Assembly: GCA_026545765.1 (NCBI GenBank)
Contig: CM048839.1
Span: 53,490,677-53,554,676, forward strand
Direction: 5' to 3'
Length of the DNA stretch: 64,000 nt
Source: Plantago major
Taxonomy: Eukaryota > Streptophyta > Magnoliopsida > Lamiales > Plantaginaceae
The position numbers were made by a program, and so were the translations under genes. Numbering within the stretch: the first letter of the stretch is position 1; every line of letters begins with the position of its first letter. Positions 32,696-44,600 of the stretch are shown one piece after another. The notes beneath the pieces were generated by a model, which searched no databases, was not told the origin of the DNA, and saw nothing but the letters and a program-made list of their open reading frames with translations.

Positions 32696-35474
32696 AACAA
32701 TTTTGAAGACTTGAAGATTGCACAAGATTGCTGAAGACAAAGGTTTTTCAGATACCTATGACCAGATACCTTGAAGACACAAGCGTTTTAAATAAACAGT
32801 GTTACAAGAGATATCTGAGAACTAAAAGGTTTCTGAAACAAGGAAAGTGCCCACAGATATCTACACTCAGATACCTTGGACATAAACTATGTTTTTGAAA
32901 AGAAATATTTTATAACCAAGTTGTTTCAACAAGTGGTATCTGGAGTTGTGATAATCTATGGAAAAGAACATGCAAAGCTTCAGAGAACTCTGATAGAATA
33001 AGATCTCTGATACAATGCATAGTTCCGTTGGCACTACAGGACAAAGTATAGTACAGTGCATTAAATGCGCAGACAAAAATGTCTAAAAAAAAGGTAGCTT
33101 CTGAAAAAGAAGACAAACCTGCTACAGTACTATACTCAGATATCAATAGTTTGAAATTGAGTTAAGCCTAACGGATACTATTCAAACGGCACTCAAATTC
33201 ATCTATAAATGTCAACACTTAGACTGCTTGAGAAGACACCTTAGAACACACAGAACTTACACCAAGAACACTGAATACTCACACAAGCTCTCTCAAGCAT
33301 ACTACTTACCTTCAAGCTTTCTGTTGCGACCAAAGCTCTTGATTCTAAGTAGCACAAAAGTTCTAAGTGTCCTGATCCTTAACAAGCATTGTTATCTGTG
33401 AAAGAGTTGAACTAAGATTTCATATCTGAGTTTCATTCTCTTAAACACTTATCATAGACTTGGTTCAGTAAAGAACAAGATACCATGCATTGCAAAGTGT
33501 ATTAAGTATACTTGATTCATAGAGCTATCTGAATAACTGAACAAGTTATTAAAGAAGCTCACCTGACAATTTACCTTAACCAACACCTTAATCGACGTGG
33601 AGTACATGAAGTACTTAGTTTGGGTAACTAAGGAATAACTCCAAGGTTATTGAGCACAGGAAGTACTTAGTTGGGAAACTAAGGAATAGCTCAAAAAGGT
33701 TTCTGAGTACAGGAAGTACTTGGCTGTGAAAGCCGGGGAATAACTCAGGGGGAACACTCGGTTGGGAACCTAGTGTATTTAGGAATCAAGAGAAGATATT
33801 TGTAAGGTTACATGATTTATCTGTCTTAGTGGATTCTAGGTGTGAGAAAGGCCGAAGTGGATTAGTTGAAGGATTACGCCACCTTCAGATACCACTATAA
33901 AAAGACTTATGTTATTTACTTTCTGCAGTCTATTACTTGCTTTACTTATCTTGCAAAGTACTTACACTTATCTTGCTGAGCACGTGCACTTATCACAAAA
34001 AAGTCTTCCGCTCTCTGAAATTAAGTATCAGATATCTTCACAGATATCTGAGAAACTGTGCTTATCGACAAAAGTTTCAAAAGACTATTCACCCCCCCCC
34101 CCCCAGACTTTTACTTTGCCGTTATCTGGACCAACAACTTTTTATGGCTTTAATAAAGCTATGACAAAGATGAGAAATGCCAATCCAAATGCCTGGCAGT
34201 ACTTAATGAATATTCCACTGGGTTTTTGGGCTAGGCCTGCATTTGATCCTACCCCAAAGATTGACCATTGCACGAACAATATGAGTGAGTCATTTAATTA
34301 CTGGGTTGAGACTGTGAGGGGGTTCTCTATTCTCAATATCATGGAGGTATGAATTCACATGTTTAGTTTCTTGTTTGTTTGAATATTATCATTGACCATT
34401 GTTAGTTGTTTAATTCCTGGATTGACCATTGTTAGTTGTTTGGTTTGTTTCTCATTTACGGTATTGTTTACATATTATAGGGTATTAGAACTCAGGTTAT
34501 GCAAAGAATTGTAGTTAGAAGGAAAAAAAGGAGAGATGTATACTTCTGTGGTGATGCCTAGGGTCCTAAAGAAACTCAATGACACACATGACCAGTCTAG
34601 GAGATGTAGGGTTGTTTCAGAAGCTGGTAAGTATTTGAGGTTCAAGACTACAATTTCAAGTTTGTGGTCAATCTTGATACTCACTCACGTGACTGTAAGA
34701 GGTGGGATCCCATGTAGACATGGTTGGGCTAGCATAAATAACATGAGACTGGATGGTGAACACTTTTTGAGTCCAAATCATACCAATGAAGTTTACATGA
34801 GAACATATGACATGATGATATAACCTGGTGCCACAAAGCAGTTTTTGGCCAAATGACTTGACACAAGATGAGTGCTCACCACCTGTTGTGGAGAAGAAAC
34901 TAGGAAGGCCTCCAGTTACCAAGATTAGACATCCATCTGAGAAGAGGAAGAGTAAAGTACCTTTGCACAAACAGAGAAAGGCACCAAAGTGTGGAACTTG
35001 TGGTAGAAAAGGTCACAACATGAAGGGTTGTGGGAAATATGTAAGTACTTATGTGCATGCTTTATACTTGTATGTTTATTGTTAGTAGTTTACAAACAAC
35101 ATTTGTATCCAAATGCAGAATCAGAATAATAATGATGATGGGAACAATGAGGCTGAGGCTCCTTATACAACTAATCAAACAGAAGGCTTCAATGTAAGTT
35201 GATAACCCCTATGCATTTTCATTCTCATTTCATATAGTTTCACTTAATGAGTTTTGTTGGATATATGCAGCATGCAAACCATGAAAATGCAACTGCAAGT
35301 ACAAATGCAAGAGGGAAAACGAGAGCTAGAGATGATGGGACTAGTGGATTAGGTGCTGCAAGTGGGAGAGGAGGAACTGCAACTGCAAGAGGGAGAGGAA
35401 AGGGAAGGGGAAGGGGTAGAGGAAAGACAGCACAAGAGCCATCTCCACAGATCTTAACACCACCTGAAATGTAG

Positions 35475-35684
35475 AAGTCAGTTAACTACATATCTTGCTT
35501 TGTTTTGCCTTATGACTTTTCAGAAGAATTGTACTGTTTATGAGAGTTTGGGGTTGATTTTGATACATTGTTGATTTCTGGTGATGTTTATGGGAATCTG
35601 CTACCTTTCTGAGTTTTGTTGATGTTTGGTGATTTTTGCTACTTTTGCAATGTACTGGATTGATGTGGTTATGAAAAATCTAGT
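35475..35684. other. Intergenic gap between convergent MULE genes
   Basis: AT-rich, T-rich on the plus strand, with no ORF. It probably contains both 3' ends of the convergent transposase and GRF genes. Confidence 0.5.
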
Positions 35685-36191
35685 TTATTCCAAGTTTGCA
35701 ATTGCATTTCTTACATTACTGATTGAATGATTTGAACAAGTAGGTACATAGCTAGCATCGCAAATAAGCTTCCTCATTCTATAATATTTTTCATCCTCTT
35801 TTCCAGCAACTTGTGGCCTTCTTTCTCCTTTGCATTTTTCTTCATTTTCTTCAGCAGTTTGCACACCAGCTTGTGGCCCTCTTTGATGCATTGTTGAAGC
35901 ATGTTGTGGTTGAACATTTGACCTTCCTCTAGAAGCATGTTGTGGTTGCACAAATTCAGACAAAAGTACGGCTTGCATAATTTCACTTTGTTGTGTTGGC
36001 ATAACTTCTTTCTCATTGCACCATTTACACCAACCATGAACTTGACACCCCCAATAAAATCTGCCCTCATCCGGTTGAGACTTTTTAATTGATAGCACAG
36101 TTCGCTTTCGACAGTTTGGTCTACTATAAACTGGACGACTAAAACCCCACTCCATTGGATCTTCATCTGAAACATTCATATTGGAAGCCAT
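35685..36191 (-). CDS. Small GRF-type zinc-finger protein carried by the MULE
   Basis: The ATG at 36191 (MASNMNV) gives 168 residues; an in-frame upstream Met at 36266 would add a Phe-rich stretch that looks untranslated. Residues about 20-55 contain N-C-x-K-R-T-V-L-S, then GRFYWGCQVHGWCKWCNE, the GRF zinc-finger signature (Cys pairs around a GRFY core) found in nucleic-acid-binding proteins. The middle has two near-identical VQPQHAS segments and is Gln/Lys-rich; the C-terminus (KLICDASYV...) is not recognised. The frame is complete, unlike its neighbours. It lies convergent to the transposase inside the MULE ends, so it is probably an accessory MULE gene rather than a host gene. Role in transposition is inference. 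Confidence 0.7.
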   Translation of the reverse strand: MASNMNVSDEDPMEWGFSRPVYSRPNCRKRTVLSIKKSQPDEGRFYWGCQVHGWCKWCNEKEVMPTQQSEIMQAVLLSEFVQPQHASRGRSNVQPQHASTMHQRGPQAGVQTAEENEEKCKGERRPQVAGKEDEKYYRMRKLICDASYVPTCSNHSISNVRNAIANLE

Positions 36192-36359
36192 AACACACTT
36201 TAGAGGTATTTTAGTACTCAAAATCTGAAGGAAAAAAAAAAGAAAAAAGAAAGGACACAATGGCATGTTTTAGGGGTAAATACAGCCCCAAATTTAAATC
36301 CAACGGCTAGTTTTTCAAATGTCAAATGGTAAAATTTTATTACAGTTGAGTACTTCTTA

Positions 36360-36601
36360 GATACATCTAATTACAACCAAGTCCACACGTGACATCACAA
36401 GTTAAGGCTGTTTGGTTAATTCCAAAAGCTGATTTTCGCTCAGGGGTAAAAAAGGACTTTCCAGGTTTTAATACGTGAAAAGTCAAATCCGTATCCTTGG
36501 ATGTAATTAAGTTTCATCTAAGATCTACCAAATGTAATAGTTCAACTAAGGTATACCTTAATGTAATTAGGCAATCTAAAAGGGGTACTGGATGAAATTT
36601 C
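36360..36601. repeat. Right terminal inverted repeat of the MULE
   Basis: Inverted counterpart of 3156-3330. Its outer end reads inward as GAAATTTCATCCAGTACCCC. It ends beside CCCTATTAT, the proposed 9-bp duplication. The inner boundary is approximate. Confidence 0.55.
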
Positions 36602-36610
36602 CCCTATTAT

Positions 36611-37146
36611 AAATATTCAATATGAATGTAGTTAGTATCATCCATGTGAAGCTTTGTGGTGTTTGCGAATCATCTCAGAAGTTCAGGGACTAATTTGCAA
36701 TTTGGTTCAGAGTTGTTTTAGCAGTTAGTCAGTTAAGAAGCGCGAGATGATCTCAGCCGTTAGATTAAGTCGGTTTCTATTAGAGATCGATGGCTCCTGT
36801 GCAATCTGGCGTGTGAAGGCTTCTTATATAAACAGATTCGATGTCTTCGACTAAATCATCATCAATAATCCATCATACTTTGTCTCTGTGAGTGAGAAGA
36901 AAAGTGAGCTCGTGTTTGAGAGGAATTGAGAGAGATTAGTTTGTAAATCGTTCAATTCTTTATCATGTGAGCTTGTAATTGTTGGATCGAAAGGCGTAAT
37001 AAAGCTATTGTTTCTCCCGTGGATGTAGATTGGTTTTACCATTCGAACCACGTAAAATCTCTGTGTTTATTGTTTTGATTTTGTTGCTTATCGTTTACGC
37101 AAGTTTGTTACATAGAATCGAATCAATTGATCGTTAAAACTCAACA
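36611..37146 (+). repeat. 5' LTR of element F (left edge approximate)
   Basis: Ends ...CTCAACA at 37146, just before the PBS-like site at 37149. TATATAAA at 36825-36832 is a good core promoter. With no second LTR in the window the start cannot be fixed; the first TG candidates are at about 36623 and 36627, immediately after the MULE end. Confidence 0.6.
36825..36832 (+). promoter_or_regulatory. TATA box of element F
   Basis: TATATAAA in the LTR, about 385 bases before the gag ATG at 37211. Confidence 0.6.
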
Positions 37147-39651
37147 AGTGGCGTCGTCTGTGGGAAGAGGAAGCTGATTTCGATCAATTGAAATTTGATT
37201 CAGTGTAACGATGAGTTCAACAAGATTCGACATTGATAAATTCAATGGATCGAATGATTTCTCTCTCTGGAAGATCAAGATGGAAGCAATCTTAATACAA
37301 CAAGGTGTAGTGCTGGCATTAGCTCCAAGTAGTGAAGTTCCGCTACAGTTACTGACTTGGAGATGAAGACTCTCTCAGCCAAGGCACGTAGCACTATTAT
37401 TCTAAGCATGGGAGATCAACCACTACGAGAAGTTGCCAGAGGGAAGACTGCTGCAGATGTATGGAAGAAACTTGAGTCTTTATATATCAGACTAAATCAC
37501 TGGCAAGAAGATTATACATGAAACAACAATTATATTCATATACAATGAATGAAGAGAGAACTATTCTGGAACAACTTGCAGCATTCAATAAAACCTTGGA
37601 TGATTTGGACAGTATTGAAGAAACCAAGTTGCCTAATGAAGATAAGGCTATAATATTACTCAATGCTCTTCCTAAATCATATGAAAGCATCAAGGATGCT
37701 ATTGCTTTTACTGGTCAAAAGAAGATCAGGTACAATGTTTGATCAGGCAAAAGGAGTTGTAGAAATCTTCTGGGAATAATGGTGATGTCTCTGGTGAAGG
37801 ACTCAATATCAGAAGCAACAATTACAAGCCTAAATTTCAACAACAATAACAGAAAAATAAGTTCAATAAAGATGTGAAAGGAAAGGCTCTTGCTGTTGCT
37901 GGTAATGCAAATAGTGAGACTAGAACTTGTTATCATTGTCACAGGCCAGGACATATTAAGAAGAATTACTTCACTTATAAGAGACAAAAGGAGAATAGAG
38001 ATAGAGCAGGCACATCTCAAGAATTTGCAGGCAATATTGAGCAAGATGATGAGGTCTTAAATATACAGGATGTTTTGAATCTGTCAGATGCCACAACTAC
38101 TGAAGAGTGGATACTTGACTCAGGTTGCTCATATCATATGTGCCCAAATAAAGAATGGTTCTCTAAGCTAAACACCAATTATGGAGGAAGTGTGCTACTA
38201 GGGAACAATCTGGTATGCAGCATTAATGGAATTGGTGAGATCAAATTAAAGATGCTGGATAATTCTATCAAGCTACTCACTGGAGTAAGGTATATTCCTG
38301 ATTTGAGAAGAAATTTAATTTCTCTTGGTTGCTTAGAGTCAAAAGCGTACAAGTTTGGTTCAGAATATGGCATACTAACTGTGTCTATGAAATCTACTGT
38401 GCTCATGAGAGGTGTTAGAAGAAACAATCTCTATTATATGTCCTGCATTCCTGTCATTGGTGAAGTTCATGTTGTCAGTGGGAATGACACTGAGTTATGG
38501 CATAATAGGATGGCTCATATCAGTGAGAAAGGTCTCATTGAGCTAGATAAGAAACATGTGTTTGGATCTAGCAAGATTGACAAGTTGAGTGTGTGTGAGC
38601 ATTGTATAATGGGTAAGGCTAAGAGGAATTCCTTCCCAACTGGCATACATACAAGTGAGGCTCCACTTGACTACATACATTCAGACTTATGGGGACCTGC
38701 TAAAGTTCAATCCCATGGAGCAGGGAGGTACTTCATGTCACTTATTTATGATTACACCATGAGAGTATGGATCTATATACTCAAGAATAAGAGTGAAGCT
38801 TTCACTAAGTTTATGGACTGGTGTAATGAAGTTGAAAATGAGAAAGAAAAGAAAGTGAAAGTACTAAGAACTAATAATGGCCTTGAATTCTTGTCAGAAG
38901 AATTTAACAAATTTTACAGAGAAAAAGGTATAGTCAAGCACAAAACTGTGCCAGGAACTCCTAAGCAAAATGGACTTGCTGAGAAAATGAACAGGACTTT
39001 ACTTGAGAGAACAACATGCATTATTTTTCAATCAGGTTTACCAAAACCATTCTGGGCTGAAGCCGTGTCTACTGTGTGTTATCTCATCAACAAGAGCCCA
39101 TCCTCAGCTATTAAAATGAAGACACCTGATGAATTATGGTATGGTGGGTTGAAAGATTACTCACATATGAAAATCTTTGGATGCCTGGCTTACTCTTACA
39201 TAAGACAGGATAAATTAGAGCCTAGAGCTCTGAAATGCATCTTCATTGGATATCCTAAAGGAGTCAAGGGTTATAAACTCTGGTGCCTTGAACCAGGCAT
39301 GAAGAAGGTACTAATTAGCAGGGATGTAGTGTTTGATGAGACTACATTCCCTTATAAAAAGGATCAGGTACCACTTACATCAGATACTCATAGGTTTATT
39401 GATTCTGAGTTTGAGGTGGAGATTACATGTGATCATAGAGAACCAATTGATTTTGAAGATGCAAACTATGATCAAGCTCCAAGTAATGCAACTGGTAATG
39501 ATCATGTTATTCAGGAACCAGTTGAGAATCACATGTCAGCAGTGATGTCTCAGAACTCAGCTACTAAACAATATACACCTGTGAGGATGGATCCACCTAT
39601 GAGATCAAGGCCACAGAGAAGGAGGAGAATAGATCCTGTTGTGACAGATGA

Positions 39652-41259
39652 TGTTGGTCCAGATAATGGCAAAGTAAAAGACTAAAGGGGGGGGGGGGTG
39701 AATAGTCTTTTAAAACTTTTGTCGATAAGCACAGTCACAGATATCTGATACTTAATTTCAGAGAGCGGAAGACTTTTCTAAGATAAGTGCATGTGTTCAG
39801 CAAGATAAGTGTAAGTACTTTGCAATATAAGTAAAACAAGTAATAAGCTGCAGAGAGTAAATAACACAAGTCTTTTTATAGTGGTATCTAAAGGTGGCGT
39901 AATCCTTCAACTAATCCACTTCGGTCTTTCTCAGACCTAGAATCCACTAAGATAAATGAGGTAACCTTACAGATATCTTTTCTTGATTCCTAAATACACT
40001 AGGTTCCCAACCAAGTGTTCCCCCTGAGTTATTCGGCCGGCTTTCCACCAAGTACTTCCTGTACTCAGAAACCTTTTTGAGTTGTTCCTTAGTTTCCCAA
40101 ACTAAGTACTTCCTGTGCTCAATAACCTTGGAGTTATTCCTTAGTTTCCCAAACTAAGTACTTCCTGTACTCCACGCCGTTTAAGGTGTTGGTTTTAGGT
40201 TTGTTTGTCAGGTGAGCTTCTTAAATAACTTATTTAGTTATTCAGATAGCTCTATGAATCAAGTATACTTAATACACTTTTCAATGTATGGTATCTTGTT
40301 CTCTACTGACCCAAGTCTATTGTAAGTGTTCCAGAGAATGAATCTCAGATATGAAATCTTAGTCAAACTCCTTCACAGATAACAATGCTCGTTAAGGATC
40401 AGGACACTTAGAACTTTTGTGCTACTTAGAATCAAGAGCTTTGGTCGCAACAGAAAGCTTGAAAGTAAGTAGTTTGCTTGAGAGAGCTTGTGTGAGTATT
40501 CAGTATAAGTTCAGTGATCTAAGGTGTTCAGTGTGTGTTCTCAAGTAGTCTAAGTGTTGATATTTATAGATGAATTTTGAGTGCCGTTTGAATAGTATCC
40601 GTTAGGCTTAAATCAAATTCAAACTATTTATATCTGAGTATAATCGTAGGTGTTTGTCTTCTTCTTGAAGCTACGACTTTTGTTCAGACATTTATACGTG
40701 CATTTAATGCACTGTACTATACTTTGTCCTGTAGTGCCAACGGAACTATGCAACCTTTCTGAGGCTTTGCACGTTCTTTTCCAGAGATCATCACAGCTCC
40801 AGATACCACTTGTTTAAACAACTTGTTATAATATGTTTCTTTTTCAGAAGCATATTTTATGTCCAAGGTATCTGAGTGTAGATATCTGTGGGCACTTTCC
40901 TTGTCTCAGAAACCTTTTATTTTCAGATATCTTTTGCAACACGTGTGTTGCGAAACACTTGTTTCTTCAAGATATCTGGACATAGGTATTTGAAAAACCC
41001 TTGTCTTCAGCAATCTTGTGCAGTCTTCAAATCTTCAAATCCGTTGAACTTTTCTTGCTGTATGCCTTCTTCTTGGTCTTCTTCAGAAAATAAAAATTAC
41101 ATTTCAAGACCTAACATCCTATACAAGATTTGCTAGACTATCATACTTAGTGAGTTTCCTCTTTTACAGTGTTCAACTGAACTAAGAGTACTAATCACCT
41201 TTCTAAACTAAGATAAGTCATTAGGTTGCTGATCAAAATATAAACAGATATTCCTAACA
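39652..41259 (-). repeat. 3' LTR of element C
   Basis: 1,608 bp with family ends. Hairpin array at 39996-40174, poly-G run at about 39687-39698. Confidence 0.96.
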
Positions 41260-41650
41260 AATTTCCCCCATTTTGATCAGTCAACAATGACTATCTGACC
41301 TATTACAAATCTGGATGAGGAAACAATCCACCACTTAATCATTTCTTATGATCTTTTAATTCATATAATTAAGTGCAGAAATTAAACATCAACCAAATCA
41401 CAAGGTGTGACCTTTGCTGACAAGTTATCTTATATATAAAATGATATCTGAGAGTAAGTTCATCAGATATGATACAGAGAAAGCTTACAGATAACTTTTT
41501 CAAGATTTAACAGAAAAGATCAATCAGCAAAATCACAGAAACTACTTAGTCAAATAGAACAACAGGAGTTACCAAGCTCCAAGTGAACATTCTAAATGAC
41601 AAGTCTTCAAGTCTTCAAAAATCTTCAAGTCTTCAAAACAGCTCCATGGA
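41260..41650 (-). promoter_or_regulatory. Polypurine tract and 3' UTR of C
   Basis: 41260-41274 reads AAAATGGGGGAAATT on the minus strand. The rest is non-coding, with a short duplication of AAGTCTTCAA(A) near 41605-41640. Confidence 0.85.
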
Positions 41651-44600
41651 TCAGTCTGCAAATTTCCTATCACCAAACCTTTTGATATCATCAGAGTAGT
41701 CATAGAGAAGAGTTCTGACAATCATCTATGTGTCTCTGGAAAATCCACAGACTTCCTTGTAGGTTTTGTTGGGATTTCTCTTGACAAAATGCTTAACCCA
41801 CAGATACTTTCCCCACTTCCAGGCATGCTCGATTCTGATATCTGATAGCTTGAAGTATTCATAAATTATCTTCAAATATCTGATGTCACCCTTGTATTGA
41901 TCTTCAGTTAAGTAGAAGGACTCATAGGGTTCCACCGCAAGTCTTGCTCTTGTGCTGTTCGATAATGTTGGATTACTGCACATCATCGGCTTTTCATAAG
42001 GACATTCATCGAGAGGTCCTTCTTCATGGCTTCTTCTCTTGATTACTTCAAAATCCACCATGCTTTGATGTGGTTGGTGTTAATCAAATTGGCTTATCTT
42101 TTCTCCATGCCATGAAATTTGTTTATGGATTGGTTCTGGAAACCTTGAATTTACCAGTAAGTGCTTGAGTTCCAGAATCCAGTAGCCATTCTTCTGATTA
42201 ATGCACCTGTAGACAGAGGAATTGTTGTCATTCTTCACATACTCAATTTTGGCTTCTTCTAGCCTGAGTGGAAGTTGACTTTGTCTTTGTTCAGCTCTCA
42301 GCCTGTTCCTTCTTTGTCTAGAATTCTCCTTTGGGGGATTGCTTGAAGAACCACCCTGGATTGACTTGGTATTTCCAGAGGGTGTTTTAGCTGCTAAAGG
42401 CTTTGCAACTATGGGCACAGTTAGGCTATCAATTTTTCTTTTTCTGTGAAGAGGAGCTTCATCTTCATCAGTCTCTTCATCATCATCAAGATCAATTCTT
42501 GTGAGACTTTTGCAGCCTTCTTCATTGCCCAGGGATTTGATTTGGCCTTCTTCTTCAGAAGAAGATTCATCAATCCCTCTTACTTGTCTTCTCCTTGGAG
42601 CCTTGGTACTCCTTGGAGGTCTTTTTGCCATGGCCCTTGTTACCATTGTAGTTTCTTCAGTTGGCTGCTGGGAAGTAGCTACTATTTGCAAAGCAGCTTG
42701 ATTTGATGAGGGATCATTTATTCTGAGTGGTGGCTGGGAAGTTTTCTTGTTTCCTCTTCCTTTCTGAGCGGCACCAACTCTAGATTTCTTCTTTCCTCCC
42801 CCCTGATCTTGAGATCCAAATTCTTCCCCCTTAGTCATTATTGACTGACTAAGTACCACAAAAGAATCTGAGAGAGACTCAAAATTCTTTTGCAAGTAGT
42901 TGTAGGCAGTAACCAACTTCTGAAGTTCAGCCTTGAGCTCATATTTTGTTTGATAAGTCCATTTTCCTTATCAGTGAGCTCTGCCAATGGGCCTAGTATG
43001 GCATCTGCTTTTCCAGTAGTGTAACTTGTCTCATGAAAAACTTTTTCAGCTAATGACACATCATCGTCCCTTATCATTCCCAGATCCTTCTGAGCAATAA
43101 CCATACTGGTTATTCTCTGAGTGATGAGTTCTGTGAACTTCTTCATTTCTGAGGGGATGGAGGCAATTACATCTTTGTTTTGTGAAGACATCTCCTTTTT
43201 AAGATGTGCTAAAACTTGGTATCTATTCATGTATTCATGGGAGTGGACATTTGGCAGTTTGTTGAAAACTTCTGGAGCAATTAGCTTCCTTTTAAGATGA
43301 GAAACCGTTAAGTGTTCATTGCGATGTGCTGCCAAAGTCTTGTCTTCTTCATCATCTGAGTCTTCAGCCCAGTGATCTTCATCCTCTTGAACATTTTCAA
43401 GATTTTCTGGTCCAACAACCATCTCAGAGATGGGCTTCTTTCCTTTCTGAGAGGAGGATGGTATGTCTTTTGCTGGTGATGCAGCCTTAGCATCATGCTT
43501 TTCTTTAGATACTTCTTCAATATCTAATTCCTTAGCAATAGCATTCTGACATCCCGGAGCTCTTTAACCTCGAGTAAGCTCATCTCTTGTAAGTATTGAT
43601 CTTGTAGTTGATTGAGCTTATCTACGGATTTAACTAGCTCTTCTTCAAGTTGAAGATGGGTATTGCTCTTCTTCCAAGATTATTTGAGTTGAGCTTTCTG
43701 GTTTGAGTATTTAATATCTTCTGAGTTGTTTCCTCAGAGTGCTCAACTACTTGTTCAGTAGTGTCTTTTTGTTGTTGGGATCGCTGGGAAGGATGGGTGG
43801 ATTTCTGAGGAGATGGAGGAGGGGATTGCTCTGATATCCTCTCAGTGTGCTTTTCAGCAGCTGAGGCATTGTTTCCTTGTGGAATTCCTCCTGTCCCTGG
43901 TGCAGGGGCATAATCATCCGTCATATCATCATCATCCTTTTTGTGATGGTCAGAGGGAGGTTCATCAAAGTTATTCTAATCTATTTCTTCCTCCTCATCG
44001 TCTTCAGATACAAGATTAATCACTTCAGGAATAGTGATATTCTGCCCATTAAGCTCTTCTTGTTTAGAAGGAATAAATTGTAGTGTTCAAGGCGGGGCTT
44101 GAATGCCATCTGCAATCTTGTCGACCATCACACTGTTTGAAGGCTTGCACCAATTTGTGTGCCACTTCCTTGGAAAAATCCTTACGCATTAAGGTCGCAA
44201 CTTGATATTGTTCAGTAGGGAACATTGCGTGGATATAGTTTTCCAGATCAAGAGCTCGTGCTCGTCTTGTTGGTTGATCTGTGATTCTCAGTATTTCAGA
44301 GAGAGCAGAGCACCTTAACCTTTGCCATTTCTTGAAGCATTGAATATGCTTTGGCAAGGTATGAGTCTTGAAGAAGGGAAGAAGGTTTTCATAGTCATCA
44401 TTTGACTCCTTCTTGGCACTACTTTAAGCCTGAAAGAGAGAGTTTTGAATTAGTTTCAAAACTTTTGGAGATATCTGAGTTTTAGAGTAGTCAAGTATCT
44501 GTATTACCTGTGCAACAGCAACAGGCTTAGAAGGTTGGACTACTGAGGTTCCAGGTGCCTCAGATATCTTGGTGTGAGGAGGAGACTTGGAAGTCTAATC

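Larger units (their letters stand above)
27168..34136 (+). repeat. Solo LTR E of the Sirevirus family, split by element D
   Basis: The left part 27168-27387 and right part 32701-34136 join into one 1.66-kb family LTR. Perfect 5-bp target duplications ACTTT flank it (27163-27167 and 34137-34141), and there is no internal region, so it arose by LTR-LTR recombination. It interrupts a MULE transposase exon. The hairpin array is at 33598-33776 and a 13-C loop is near 34092-34104. Confidence 0.95.
3526..35474 (+). pseudogene. MULE (mudrA-like) transposase pseudogene, split by insertions
   Basis: Candidate exons are 3526-3540 (ATG), 3836-3871, 26903-26940, 27025-27167 joined across solo LTR E to 34142-34346, 34481-35040, 35119-35193 and 35271-35474, bounded by GT-AG introns. 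The middle exons read DRQ, then GWVPVIEQ, ANHIYDNFKQRWG, NPNAWQYLMNIP and NMSESFNYW. These are hallmarks of the MULE transposase core, including the conserved stretch after the second catalytic Asp. Next come PRVLKKL and a SWIM-type segment (DCKRWDP, then GIPCRHGWASI) broken by a frameshift near 34710. A CX2CX4HX4C knuckle (CGTCGRKGHNMKGC) and an RG-rich tail follow. There is also a frame break near 34540 and an in-frame stop near 34820. The segment between KINIRI and the DRQ exon, some 300 residues in normal family members, is absent. Not functional. Confidence 0.85.
3147..36610 (+). mobile_element. Mutator-like element (MULE) with four later insertions
   Basis: The two ends align when one is reverse-complemented: TTTCAT, a C-rich run, TTAGAT and then GGTATA(C/T)CTTA followed by ATTACA are shared over about 170 bp. 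Candidate 9-bp target duplications flank it (CCATATTAT at 3147-3155, CCCTATTAT at 36602-36610; 8 of 9 match). Native MULE DNA survives as 3156-3871, 26903-27167 and 34142-36601 (about 3.4 kb). The rest is inserted retrotransposons A, B, E and D. Inside are a rightward transposase pseudogene and a leftward GRF zinc-finger gene, a convergent two-gene layout like mudrA/mudrB of maize MuDR. A large part of the transposase N-terminal half is missing, between A and B. Confidence 0.75.
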
